Assembly: GCA_020636095.1 (NCBI GenBank)
Contig: JACJYN010000008.1
Location: 248,001-312,000 of the forward strand
Length of the DNA stretch: 64,000 nt
Reading direction: 5' to 3'
From: Lewinellaceae bacterium
GTDB lineage: Bacteria > Bacteroidota > Bacteroidia > Chitinophagales > Saprospiraceae
The position numbers and the translations under genes are program-made. How positions within the stretch are numbered: position 1 is the first letter of the stretch; each line of letters starts with the position of its first letter. Of this stretch, positions 25,427-33,761 are shown piece by piece. A model generated the notes under the pieces. It was not told the DNA's origin. It made no database searches and saw nothing but the letters and a program-made list of their open reading frames with translations.

Positions 25427-25981
25427 CTATTCAGGAGGCTTGTCATCCGGCTCCCCGAGCAGGTAGAGCAATGCTTTCGGCTGGAGCATAGTATGGGCCA
25501 TTCCCAGGTCTTTGCGCATGGCCAGCAGCACCTTTGCGGCTTTGGCGGGCAGTTCCGCCTCGGCAGTATCCGACTGTAAGACCATCAGGAATTCCACATA
25601 AGCCTTCAATACATCCTCACTGGCCCACAGGGCCAGCTTTCGATCCAGATCCAGGAACCGCTGCGTCGTTGCCTCTTCCCTGGGATCTCCTGCCTGACTA
25701 TCGGGCCCCAGCCACAGTTCGACGAACAGCTCATAGGATCTGGCCTTCTCAGGGTAAACCGCCCCGAAGCCCCGAAGCCCCAGGTTGTTGATCGACCAGG
25801 CAATGATCAGGCTGCAAAAGATCAGAGCTACGGAAGCCACCGCCAGCCCGGCGATCCAGGTGGGACTGAGCTCGGCGTAGCGCCTGCCAAAAAAGCTGAC
25901 CGCCCAGTAGATGCCCCCGCCCAGCAGCCCGAGAAAGGCGATGGTGAGGAGGAGGCCGAAGAGGGTGGTGAGGAGTTTCAT
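25427..25981 (-). CDS. Small membrane protein, two N-terminal transmembrane helices
   Basis: 184 aa. Helix 1 is LLTTLFGLLLTIAFLGLLGG (3-22) and helix 2 is TWIAGLAVASVALIFCSLII (41-60), with a short basic loop (GRRYAE) between them. The rest (about 70-184) is a soluble, helical, acidic cytoplasmic-looking domain with LELWLGPDSQ-like and LLAMRKDLGM segments. I do not recognise the family by name. Similar two-helix proteins with a soluble tail are common anonymous neighbours. It sits 76 bp before parA, same strand. Confidence 0.6.
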   Translation of the reverse strand: MKLLTTLFGLLLTIAFLGLLGGGIYWAVSFFGRRYAELSPTWIAGLAVASVALIFCSLIIAWSINNLGLRGFGAVYPEKARSYELFVELWLGPDSQAGDPREEATTQRFLDLDRKLALWASEDVLKAYVEFLMVLQSDTAEAELPAKAAKVLLAMRKDLGMAHTMLQPKALLYLLGEPDDKPPE

Positions 25982-26022
25982 GACGTTAAAACTGATTGAA
26001 TATTAGGGCTTTATCAGATTAT

Positions 26023-26730
26023 TTAGCTGTAATGTCTTGAGTTTTGTTTGTAAATCTCTTCAAATAAATCATCTATCGATACTGGTAAAAGTAAGCAGGA
26101 TACATTTTTTAATGCCATTATTTTTTCAACTGAATCCTTCTCTCGCTCTTCAATCAGAATGATAACAGGTATAGTTTTTTGGTTTCTCGAATCTTCATCT
26201 TCCCTTATTCTTTTAACCAAATCAAAGATATCCATCAAATCATTATGAAGACTTATTAAAATTATATCTGGTTTATTGTTTTGATAAATTTCAAATCCAT
26301 CATTTTTGTTGTCCGCACTGAATACCCTATGAATCTCCTCATCGAAGTGGAACTTCAAGAAGCCGTATTTTATGGGCTGATCTTCAACAACAAGTATTGA
26401 AAGAGATTGGATGTCTTCCCATTTGAAACTTTCCTCAGAAAAGTATATGGGAAATATGATTTTTAACTCTTTAAGTAGTTTAGTTAGATAAAGAAATATT
26501 TCTTCATTTGAAAATGTCAAACCTCGTAACAAGTTTTTGTAATCCATTCCCTTCCTTTCAATACTCCATTCCAAGGCTTCGATCATTTCCCTAACCTCCT
26601 TTGAAGTATACCTCTGCTTTAAAAAATCCGGGAAACTATCTGAAAAAATATTGTCCTTATTTATGTCATTTGTGTAATTAAGCCAGTATAAGACTTTGCG
26701 CAATTCATTTGTCTTCCGTTCATTATTCAT
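26023..26730 (-). CDS. Protein with a degenerate receiver (response-regulator-like) domain
   Basis: 235 aa. The N-terminal 100 residues are a helical unknown domain with LRKVLYWLNYTND. The C-terminal 120 residues follow the receiver fold: ILVVEDQPIKY keeps the first acidic pair (about 114-116). The strand that should carry the phospho-Asp reads PDIILISLHNDLMD, with Ser in place of Asp (about 157). The Thr/Ser strand VIILIEERE is also changed. It is therefore probably a pseudo-receiver that works without phosphorylation. Base composition is far more AT-rich than the flanking eCIS genes, and it sits next to the IS630 insertion, so a separate origin is likely. Confidence 0.65.
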   Translation of the reverse strand: MNNERKTNELRKVLYWLNYTNDINKDNIFSDSFPDFLKQRYTSKEVREMIEALEWSIERKGMDYKNLLRGLTFSNEEIFLYLTKLLKELKIIFPIYFSEESFKWEDIQSLSILVVEDQPIKYGFLKFHFDEEIHRVFSADNKNDGFEIYQNNKPDIILISLHNDLMDIFDLVKRIREDEDSRNQKTIPVIILIEEREKDSVEKIMALKNVSCLLLPVSIDDLFEEIYKQNSRHYS

Positions 26731-26775
26731 ATTTATCCTCTATTGTTTATCAAAAATTTTGCAACCTTCTGAAGC

Positions 26776-27929
26776 TATACTAAGCGCGGTCACCAGAGGT
26801 GAAAAGTTGGAGAGTACCTATCTTGTGGGTGACTAAACCTATAAAATATGTACTCTCCGATAATCAGCGAAGCTGACTATGAACATGCAAGGTACTACAA
26901 AAAGTACGGTTGTTCACCACTAATCCGCCAACGCATGCATGTACTATATCTTCGGGCCAAGGGGCTTCGGCCCGGGCCCTGTGCCGAGGTAGCTGACGTG
27001 CACCCCAATTCGGTTACCCGCTGGACGAAGGCCTATATGGAACGGGGGCGGGCCGGGCTGCTGGCAGTAGAATGCTACCGCCCTTCCAGCGATTTGGTGA
27101 ACTATGCCGACAAGATCAAGACAGATTTTGACAAGGATCCGCCTCGTTGTGCCAGCGAGGCGCGCAAACGGATCAAGCAGCTTACCGGCTTGGAGCGTGG
27201 AATGAGCCAAGTGCGCAAATTTGTCAAGCACGTGCTCAAGTTCCGCTATCGCAAGTTCCGCCCTCTGCCTGGAGGGAAGCTGCCTATCAAAGAGCTGGCC
27301 GCCAAGCAGGCAGCTTTCCTTGAGCAGGAGTTGAACCCCTTGCTGGACAAGGCCACACGAGGAGTGGCGGATGTGTTTTTTGTCGATGCGGCACACCCCG
27401 TGCAAGGCTTTCACAACGGCCATGTATGGAGCGAGAAGCCCATCTCAGTAAGGACGTCAAGCGGCCGCCAGCGAGTGAACATCCTGGGAGCTATGCACGC
27501 GGCCACGCATGAATTGTACAGCATCAGCACAACTGATTATATCAAAGCCACAACGGTTGTCGAGCTCATTGGCTTCCTTCGCGAAGAACTGCCGGGCAGG
27601 AGCATATACCTGGTTTTGGACAATGCCCGCTATCAAAGGTGCAAATTGGTGGCCAAGGCCGCCAGGAAATACCGGGTTCACCTGGTATTCCTGCCCCCAT
27701 ATTCGCCTAACCTGAACCTGATCGAACGGTTTTGGAAATATCTCAAAAAGAAAGTTTTGGCTGGCTTTCATTACCCCACTAAAGAGTCCTTCGTTGAAGC
27801 CATTGACAACTTCATTGACGAAGTCAATGAAGGGCTGCACGAAAATGAAATCGACGAATTGATGAACCTTAAATTCCAGCTCCTTGAAGCCGCTTGACAT
27901 TTTCACCTCTGGTGACCGAGCGGTGTATA
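26776..27929 (+). mobile_element. Intact IS630-family insertion sequence
   Basis: About 1.15 kb. The ends are inverted repeats: TATACTAAGCGCGGTCACCA at the left, TATACACCGCTCGGTCACCA (complement) at the right, sharing CGGTCACCAGAGGTGAAAA. TATA at each outer border fits the TA target duplication of this family. It holds one intact transposase gene. A decayed copy lies at 4219-5115. It sits between the degenerate receiver gene and the 1484-aa cargo gene, within an otherwise one-direction minus-strand locus, and does not break a recognisable reading frame. Confidence 0.9.
26848..27897 (+). CDS. IS630-family transposase
   Basis: 349 aa, full length. The N-terminal helix-turn-helix part (about 22-75) includes VADVHPNSVTRWTKAYMERG. 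The C-terminal DDE nuclease has Asp in VFFVDAAHPVQG (about 178), Asp in YLVLDNARYQ (about 256) and Glu in LPPYSPNLNLIERFWKYLKK (about 292). All three catalytic residues are present, so it should be active. It cuts and joins the element ends at TA targets. ATG 26848 is inside the left end, 72 bp from the border. Confidence 0.95.
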   Translation: MYSPIISEADYEHARYYKKYGCSPLIRQRMHVLYLRAKGLRPGPCAEVADVHPNSVTRWTKAYMERGRAGLLAVECYRPSSDLVNYADKIKTDFDKDPPRCASEARKRIKQLTGLERGMSQVRKFVKHVLKFRYRKFRPLPGGKLPIKELAAKQAAFLEQELNPLLDKATRGVADVFFVDAAHPVQGFHNGHVWSEKPISVRTSSGRQRVNILGAMHAATHELYSISTTDYIKATTVVELIGFLREELPGRSIYLVLDNARYQRCKLVAKAARKYRVHLVFLPPYSPNLNLIERFWKYLKKKVLAGFHYPTKESFVEAIDNFIDEVNEGLHENEIDELMNLKFQLLEAA

Positions 27930-27981
27930 ACCCAACACATCTATAACCATTTGTAATTAAAAATAATACGTGTTGGCAATA
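27930..27981. repeat. Short inverted repeat at the IS border
   Basis: CCAACAC (27932-27938) and GTGTTGG (27970-27976) flank about 31 bp of AT-rich sequence. It starts where the IS ends. On the plus strand TAACCCAACAC...GTGTTGGCA vaguely resembles an integron attC site, but the core boxes do not fit fully. It might also be a terminator remnant of the cargo gene on its right. Confidence 0.3.
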
Positions 27982-28026
27982 CTATCTTTAAGTGGCATTT
28001 GTTTCTTGCCAAGTCTCAAAATTTGT

Positions 28027-31000
28027 TTAAAACCCTAAAGTTATTTCAATTTTTGAAACATCTACACCTCTGGCGCCTAATTCAGCTTTAGCCTGATTTA
28101 CCAAACTAATACTTGGTCTATAATGACCACTTCTGGCGGTCAATCCGACCAGCCTTCCATTAGAAATTGTTATTTCTCCGGCAGCTGCAACTGGTTTTCC
28201 GCCTAAGAAACTGGAATGATGGAATACACCAGGTTTTTGGAAAGATGACATAAAAATCCTTCCATTTCGATCCATTACAAAGATGGCCTTTCCTTCGCCA
28301 CCTCCAAAAACTGAAGAAGCACTACTAGTATCTAATAATTTCCCCGCTTTATCTACTAATTTGCCATTTTCAACAAAAACTTCCATACTAGCTCGTTCTG
28401 CCTCGGAAAGATATTTCACTTTCTTACCACCCCATCGTATTCCAGTTTCTTCTCCTACAAATTGACTATCCATTGCTTTAGTTTCATAATTATTACCCGT
28501 TGCGCCTCGAATATCTCCTTCACTTGTTTTTACAATCCCTTTTGTTTCACTACCTCCTTTTGTTTCCAATTCCCCTTTATCCCTTATCTTTCCTTTACCA
28601 CCACTTTTTCCTTTTTTCCATTTCACAATATCATCCCACTTTGTACCCAACCATCTCCGGGCCCCTCTAAACTTTGTCCCCACCCATCTTCGAAGACCTT
28701 TAAGGCTTAAAACGCTCAGTAAACTCAAGAAGCCATCCGCTATCATAGCCTTTATCAACCAGGCGCGTCCTCCAATAGCTGCAGCTATAGTAAGTCCTTG
28801 AGCATTGGCCACCAATTTAGGCCCTAAAGTCTTCCCAGCCCAACCTACTAGCGCCATGACTCCCCCGGTCACACCATCTTTCACATCTACTGCAAGATCA
28901 TCCGCTTCCGCCGCCAACTTGTCTGCGCTATCTGCCACAGCCATATCAGTCAGGCTTTTTATGCCCAAACAAACATTGAGGCCCAGTGCAGCAACGCCAG
29001 ACCATATTGCTATCGGTCCGGACCAGGCCATAATGTTCGCCATGGCCGTCAGCACAGGAATTGCCACTAAAGAAGCCCCCCCCAACGTAAAAATCATCAA
29101 AGCGGTCATGATGGCGGAAATGACCAATGCTAAAGCGGTGATTGTTCCAGCGACTATAGCTACCCCCGTGGCAATATCAGCCGTGCCTTTGAGAAATCCC
29201 CAGAAATCACCTCTCAGCAGGGAGCTAATTGCATTCACGTATCCGTTAATCACCTTCATCAACCCTGCTCCAATTCCTCTTAAATAGGTTAGCGGATTAA
29301 AGGCATCAAGGATCAAATTCCCAATACCCCCGATAATATTTGCAATCTTTAGGTTTGCTTCCAGCCAGTATAAGAAATTCATCCACTTGGCATATACCCC
29401 AGCCTTGACTTTTTCCCAACCGGTGTACTCCTCGAATTTTTTGTCGTAGAATTTGTCAATTCTCCGAATTTCAGCCGCCCTTCGTTTTTTGGCTTCACGA
29501 GCAGCCGCCTCTCTTTCTTTTAAAGTGAGGTTACTATTTGGGTCCAAAAACGTGCCTTCAAAGACATTGATCATTTTTGCATAGTCCCCTTGAGCCATTT
29601 CATCAGGGCTACGCTGAATAAGCATTTCCGAAGAGTCACCTTTTTCAGCTTCTTCTTCCACTTGACTTTGCAGGTCAAATTCAGGAATTGCGGCTAAATC
29701 GTCTTGATATTGCTGTTGCGCAGCATGAATTTCCTTTTCTTTTTCCTGGGAATCCGAAACCATCTGTTCACCGGCGCCTTCCATTTCCCTTGCTTGTTGT
29801 CTGACCCCCTCAGGTTCCGCTGACCGGGCTTTTATCTGCGCCTCCGCCTCTGTATTGGCCTCACGTAACTCAATGACTTTCGCATCTCCTTGATCCAGCA
29901 ATGAATGCATCCCATCTATTTTCCCCTTTGTTTCCTCATTCTTTTGCCTGGCTTCAGCATTTTTCTCGATAAGCAATTGAGTTTGTTCTTGTGCTTGACC
30001 AAAAGCATCGTCTATACTCTCTGCAGATTGCACCGCCTTATCGATTTCTCCCCCTTGTTCCTCTGCCTTTTCCCGGTCTTCGGGATCTTCCGGCATATTT
30101 CTCTCATTTTCGGCCTTTTTCTCCTTACTTTCCTCAGCTACAGGTTCGGATTCTTTCTTTTGCTTGTCCGCTTCTTCCAGGTATTTAGGCGCCTCTTCTG
30201 CTTCTTTTTTTTGTTTTTCTTCAGTAACACCTAACGCTTCTTCGGTTTGGCGCACATATTCTCTCCGGGTCTTAAAGGCCTCTTCAAGTATATTCACATT
30301 TTTATCTCCTTCAGCCACCGCCGCTTTGGTCACTTCCAGATTTCCTTCCATCACATCCGCCTTACTCATAGATTCCCGGGCCCAAATGATCAGAGTCTGA
30401 CCTTTATCCCTAAGCTTTTGTGTCTTCTTTGAAACTTCAACGACTTCTTTCTCCCCCTCTAAGTCATAGGGCAATGGCTCTCCGGCTGAATCAACAGGAT
30501 CAACAGGTTCAGGTAAAACAACCTCCGGAGGTTTTGGCGGCTGTTCTATCGCCTCAGCCTGAGCATGTAATTTTCTTGCTTTGGCATTAGAGCGCTCCAT
30601 TATTGCCTGTTCAGATAATTTTGCTTTTTTAGGTTTTACTTGCTTTTCTTCTCTTTTGGCAACCAACTCCTCCGGATTTTCAACTTTTTCCTCGCCTTCC
30701 GCAGCTAATTTTTCATTCTTTGGTTTGGCAATTTCAGCCTCATCGATGTCTGGACTTGCCGGCTTTTTCAGTTCAGAGCTTTTTTTCTTCTTTTCAGCAG
30801 GATCCGGGCGTTCATAGTTCGACCCCTCCTTTTTCCCTTCTCGAATATCTTCTTCGGAAACTTCTTCCCTTATTTCTGCATCGAGGCGCTCCTTGGGATT
30901 TTTCCCATGACCGGCTTTTTCATAGTCTTCAAGCTTAGTCTGAATGGCGCCCTCCTTAGAATTTACCTTCTCCGCCCCCCCCTGCTGCACCGTATGCGTC

Positions 31001-32481
31001 AGCTCATGCGCCAGCAGTTCCTTCCCTTCGCTGGTACCCGGATTGTAGTTGCCGTCGTTGAAGTAGATATCCCGCCCGTGGGTGAAGGCCCGGGCGCGCA
31101 GGCCCTTGTTCATCTCGCCGGCCTCCTGGCCGGTATGGATGCGCACCCCGCTGAAATCTGCTCCAAAAGCGGATTCCATGGAGGAACGGGTGTTGTTGTC
31201 CATGGACTGGCCGCTGCCTTTGGTGGAGTCCAGTTTGGCCTGCAGGTTGTCCGTGCCGGTGAGGCTGCCGTTTTCGGATTTGGCCATGAGGGGAGGTTCC
31301 TCTTCAGGGGTTTCTTCCTGTTTCTGCACCCCTTCCGGCTCGTCGCCGGCGCTGTCGAAGATGGGTTTGGCCTGGATTTCCTCCTCCGGAGGGGCTTCTT
31401 CTTCTGTTTCCTCCTGGCGTTGTAATTGATCAGCTTCTGCGGGCGTAGCGGTACCGGACGAAAACGCCCCGGCCATGCCAGCATCCGTTTCTGATTTTGA
31501 CTGTACTTCCGGCTTTTCCGCCTCTCCGTTGCTTTCAAAGATAGGTTTAGCCTGAACTTCCTCTTCCGGAGCGGATTCTTCCTCTGTTTCCTCCTGGCGT
31601 CGTACCTGTTTGGCCTCTACCGGCGCCGCCGTGCCGGATGAAAACGCCTCGGCCATGCCGATGCCTGGTTCAGATTTTGATTGCACCCCCTGCCCTTCTT
31701 TGTCCGCCGAAGCTTCAGCGAAGGCGGGCTCTTCCTGCTTCTGCACTTTTTCCTCCTGTTCACATTCCGCACATTTCGCCTGCACGCCGTCCTCCGGGGC
31801 ATCGGCGCCGCTTTCGAAGATGGGCTTTTCCTGTACTTCGGGTTCTTCTTCGGCTGGTTCTGTTTCTTCCTGGCGCTGTATGTCCTGACCGGTGGCGGCG
31901 GAGGTTCCGGAGGGTTCCGAAACAGGTGCATCCGCCTTCGCCTGAATATCCGAGCCTCCCGGCGCCGGGGATATTTCCGGCGCCTCGCTTTCCTGAACGG
32001 CGTCCTCCTTCCGGCTCAACTCTTCCTCTTCCTGGGTAGAAATATCCGGCCCCTGTTCTTCTTCCTGCGCCGGTGTTTCTTCTTTGGTGGAAATGGCGGG
32101 GGGGGCTTCCTTATTATCTTCTTCTTTGGTTTGAACGCCGTTCCCGTTGGGGGAGGGCCGGTTCAGTTGTTTTATTACCTGCTCAGCGGTGGTATCGGCC
32201 TCTTGTTCGTATTTGTCGCCGGGGCGGCCGATGGTGAGTTTAGCCTGGAGCCCCCCCCTGCCCTCCCCGAGGGGGGGGGTAAAGAAAGCATGTCCGTTGG
32301 AAAACGGCCCTTCCGGTTTGGCGGCGATGGCATCGCCCTGGCTGCTCAGGGGAGAAATGTCATTGCCAACTTCTGAAAAATAGTCGCCCCCTCCGCCTTC
32401 CTTGCGGAAGAACGGCTGCGGGTCCGGCTGTTTGGCAGCCGGCTGGTGGGTAGCCGTGGTGCGGGGAGCGGTGGTTTTCAA
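28027..32481 (-). CDS. Giant eCIS cargo candidate: DUF4157 plus IQM-like C-terminal domain
   Basis: 1484 aa. In order: a leader with QAKLTIGRPGDKYEQEAD (about 78-95); a long E/P/K/Q-rich spacer with near-identical repeats (about 270-385) and CAECEQEEK; DUF4157 (about 425-505) with FSGVRIHTG, AFTHGRDIYFN and HELTH at about 490; a charged coiled coil (about 520-985); a hydrophobic, glycine/alanine-rich stretch (about 1090-1260) that could enter membranes; a linker; and the C-terminal payload (about 1340-1484). That payload has AIFVMDRNGRIF, FHHSSFLGGKPVAAAGEI and SGHYRPS, ending in DVSKIEITLGF. The last set matches the conserved block of plant IQM (calmodulin-binding) proteins, where HSSFLAGG...AAGRL...SGHYxPT is diagnostic as I recall it. 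It is probably a delivered toxin or modifier; activity unknown. DNA left of about 30960 is AT-richer than the GC-rich N-terminal part. Confidence 0.75.
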   Translation of the reverse strand: MKTTAPRTTATHQPAAKQPDPQPFFRKEGGGGDYFSEVGNDISPLSSQGDAIAAKPEGPFSNGHAFFTPPLGEGRGGLQAKLTIGRPGDKYEQEADTTAEQVIKQLNRPSPNGNGVQTKEEDNKEAPPAISTKEETPAQEEEQGPDISTQEEEELSRKEDAVQESEAPEISPAPGGSDIQAKADAPVSEPSGTSAATGQDIQRQEETEPAEEEPEVQEKPIFESGADAPEDGVQAKCAECEQEEKVQKQEEPAFAEASADKEGQGVQSKSEPGIGMAEAFSSGTAAPVEAKQVRRQEETEEESAPEEEVQAKPIFESNGEAEKPEVQSKSETDAGMAGAFSSGTATPAEADQLQRQEETEEEAPPEEEIQAKPIFDSAGDEPEGVQKQEETPEEEPPLMAKSENGSLTGTDNLQAKLDSTKGSGQSMDNNTRSSMESAFGADFSGVRIHTGQEAGEMNKGLRARAFTHGRDIYFNDGNYNPGTSEGKELLAHELTHTVQQGGAEKVNSKEGAIQTKLEDYEKAGHGKNPKERLDAEIREEVSEEDIREGKKEGSNYERPDPAEKKKKSSELKKPASPDIDEAEIAKPKNEKLAAEGEEKVENPEELVAKREEKQVKPKKAKLSEQAIMERSNAKARKLHAQAEAIEQPPKPPEVVLPEPVDPVDSAGEPLPYDLEGEKEVVEVSKKTQKLRDKGQTLIIWARESMSKADVMEGNLEVTKAAVAEGDKNVNILEEAFKTRREYVRQTEEALGVTEEKQKKEAEEAPKYLEEADKQKKESEPVAEESKEKKAENERNMPEDPEDREKAEEQGGEIDKAVQSAESIDDAFGQAQEQTQLLIEKNAEARQKNEETKGKIDGMHSLLDQGDAKVIELREANTEAEAQIKARSAEPEGVRQQAREMEGAGEQMVSDSQEKEKEIHAAQQQYQDDLAAIPEFDLQSQVEEEAEKGDSSEMLIQRSPDEMAQGDYAKMINVFEGTFLDPNSNLTLKEREAAAREAKKRRAAEIRRIDKFYDKKFEEYTGWEKVKAGVYAKWMNFLYWLEANLKIANIIGGIGNLILDAFNPLTYLRGIGAGLMKVINGYVNAISSLLRGDFWGFLKGTADIATGVAIVAGTITALALVISAIMTALMIFTLGGASLVAIPVLTAMANIMAWSGPIAIWSGVAALGLNVCLGIKSLTDMAVADSADKLAAEADDLAVDVKDGVTGGVMALVGWAGKTLGPKLVANAQGLTIAAAIGGRAWLIKAMIADGFLSLLSVLSLKGLRRWVGTKFRGARRWLGTKWDDIVKWKKGKSGGKGKIRDKGELETKGGSETKGIVKTSEGDIRGATGNNYETKAMDSQFVGEETGIRWGGKKVKYLSEAERASMEVFVENGKLVDKAGKLLDTSSASSVFGGGEGKAIFVMDRNGRIFMSSFQKPGVFHHSSFLGGKPVAAAGEITISNGRLVGLTARSGHYRPSISLVNQAKAELGARGVDVSKIEITLGF
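31330..31690 (-). repeat. In-frame tandem repeats in the 1484-aa cargo gene
   Basis: Units of about 63 residues recur: GMAEAFSSGTAAP...RRQEETEEES...QAKPIFES, then GMAGAFSSGTATP...QRQEETEEEA...QAKPIFDS, with a partial third unit upstream. The DNA is also similar, so recent expansion or contraction is likely. They form the flexible spacer before the DUF4157 domain. Confidence 0.75.
31701..31728 (-). repeat. Small palindromic repeat inserted in frame
   Basis: The minus strand encodes FAEASADK through a near-palindrome centred on AAGCTT (TTCGCTGAAGCTTCGGCGGA). The peptide FAEASADK is one I know from scattered in-frame insertions in many unrelated proteins of environmental bacteria. Here it sits in the flexible spacer of the cargo gene. 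Confidence 0.45.
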
Positions 32482-32516
32482 TAAAAATTTTATTTTAAGA
32501 GTCTCTTGAAATTCAA

Positions 32517-33710
32517 TTAGTTTGTGGGGGTATCTTTGTTGAAAAATTTTGTGTAGACCAGGTGATAAATATTATTACTCCTTTTGATTATTTCCAACCT
32601 TGTTTGCTGGTGCCTTACCTCCCGTAGAAAAAGTGCAACGTTTTCTACCCCTTTATCTGTCCCTGTAAAGGATTTTGGAAAATTGAAGGAAACCGTATAA
32701 AAATAAACATCCTGCCCCGGCAAAGTTGATTTTCCCAGTGAGATGGAAACGCCTTGCGAACTGTTGAAAACCCTGACATTTGAAGCCTCGCCGTCTTCAG
32801 CGTGTCCATTATGATCATTTGTCGTTTCATCCAGCATCGTCAATAATTCATGCAGATGGCGGGGAGTAAAGGCCTGATTAACGTTACGCCCTAATAACAA
32901 CTTATGCAGGAAAGGGCTGCCAATCATATAAAGAGTGAGGATCAATCCTGCGGCAATATGCTGTCCATATTGAGGCAGAAGCCCGAAGTATGCTGCGATC
33001 ATGCTAAATTCTATCAATGCGAAAGAAGTCCATTGGGCCTCTGAAAACCCCTTCCAGTAAGGGCGCTCCGGATCGCCTCTGAAATATTCCAGAATGAAAC
33101 GTGCAAAACCGTAGCAGACGGTATGCCAAATGATAACCGTTCCGGCAGGAAAATCCCGGAACAGAATAGCAATCCCCCCAAAGACGATGACCAGTACTAA
33201 AAAAGACTCTACGAGTTGAATTGGAAACAGATTTACGCCAACCAAATAATTCGGAAATCCAGTCTTTGCGTGCTGCTTTGAATATGAAACACCAGTTTTA
33301 TATGGCTTCCCATGGCAACATCCGACTGAAAAACAGCCAAATCGGCCGAAAACCAAAAAGAGTCCGATTCCCTGTATGGTAATATCCAGATAGGGCAGTA
33401 TGGGCCGGCCGATGATGAAAAGAACGACTGTACAAAAAATTAAAATAGAAATTTCGTGTTGATAATAGACCAAGTTTTCATTTCCCGACAGAATTTTCCA
33501 TAGATAGGCTAATCCCAGAAAAGAAAGCAGTCCGGACCCGCTCATCAACAAGATCACGCCAGCACTACGGCCGGTTAACCAGGCTAAGAATAACCCCAGC
33601 AGAGTAGCCAGGATAAAGCCAATTACTCCAAAGAAATGGAAGGAGTGCCATTGCCTGCCCCAAAAATGTATCTGAAGCCTGGGTTGCATTCGTGAATCAA
33701 ATTTTATCAT
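32517..33710 (-). CDS. Lgt-like (prolipoprotein diacylglyceryl transferase family) membrane protein
   Basis: 397 aa. About seven transmembrane helices in residues 20-270, with the Lgt family blocks GRFGCFSVGCCHGKP (about 121-135), FPIQLVES (about 160-168) and RFILEYFRGDPER (about 203-215). A C-terminal soluble region of about 110 residues (RHLHELLTMLDETT ... FLREVRHQQTRLEII) is not part of ordinary Lgt, which has about 260-290 residues. The family moves a diacylglyceryl group to a lipobox cysteine. Lying between two cargo genes, it is more likely a specialised copy acting on an eCIS component or cargo, or on the self membrane, than the housekeeping Lgt (inference). Confidence 0.75.
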   Translation of the reverse strand: MIKFDSRMQPRLQIHFWGRQWHSFHFFGVIGFILATLLGLFLAWLTGRSAGVILLMSGSGLLSFLGLAYLWKILSGNENLVYYQHEISILIFCTVVLFIIGRPILPYLDITIQGIGLFLVFGRFGCFSVGCCHGKPYKTGVSYSKQHAKTGFPNYLVGVNLFPIQLVESFLVLVIVFGGIAILFRDFPAGTVIIWHTVCYGFARFILEYFRGDPERPYWKGFSEAQWTSFALIEFSMIAAYFGLLPQYGQHIAAGLILTLYMIGSPFLHKLLLGRNVNQAFTPRHLHELLTMLDETTNDHNGHAEDGEASNVRVFNSSQGVSISLGKSTLPGQDVYFYTVSFNFPKSFTGTDKGVENVALFLREVRHQQTRLEIIKRSNNIYHLVYTKFFNKDTPTN

Positions 33711-33761
33711 TAAGAGAACTAAGGCGGCGCCTCAGGAATACGCAATTCAAAAATTGTTACT

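Noticed and set aside
27926..27981. Integron attC site at the IS border
   Set aside because: The arms CCAACAC/GTGTTGG are suggestive, but the simple-site consensus RYYYAAC/GTTRRRY is not met on either strand and there is no integron integrase or second site.
32517..33710. Housekeeping lgt
   Set aside because: Lies in the cargo block and has an extra soluble domain; kept as Lgt-like without gene symbol.
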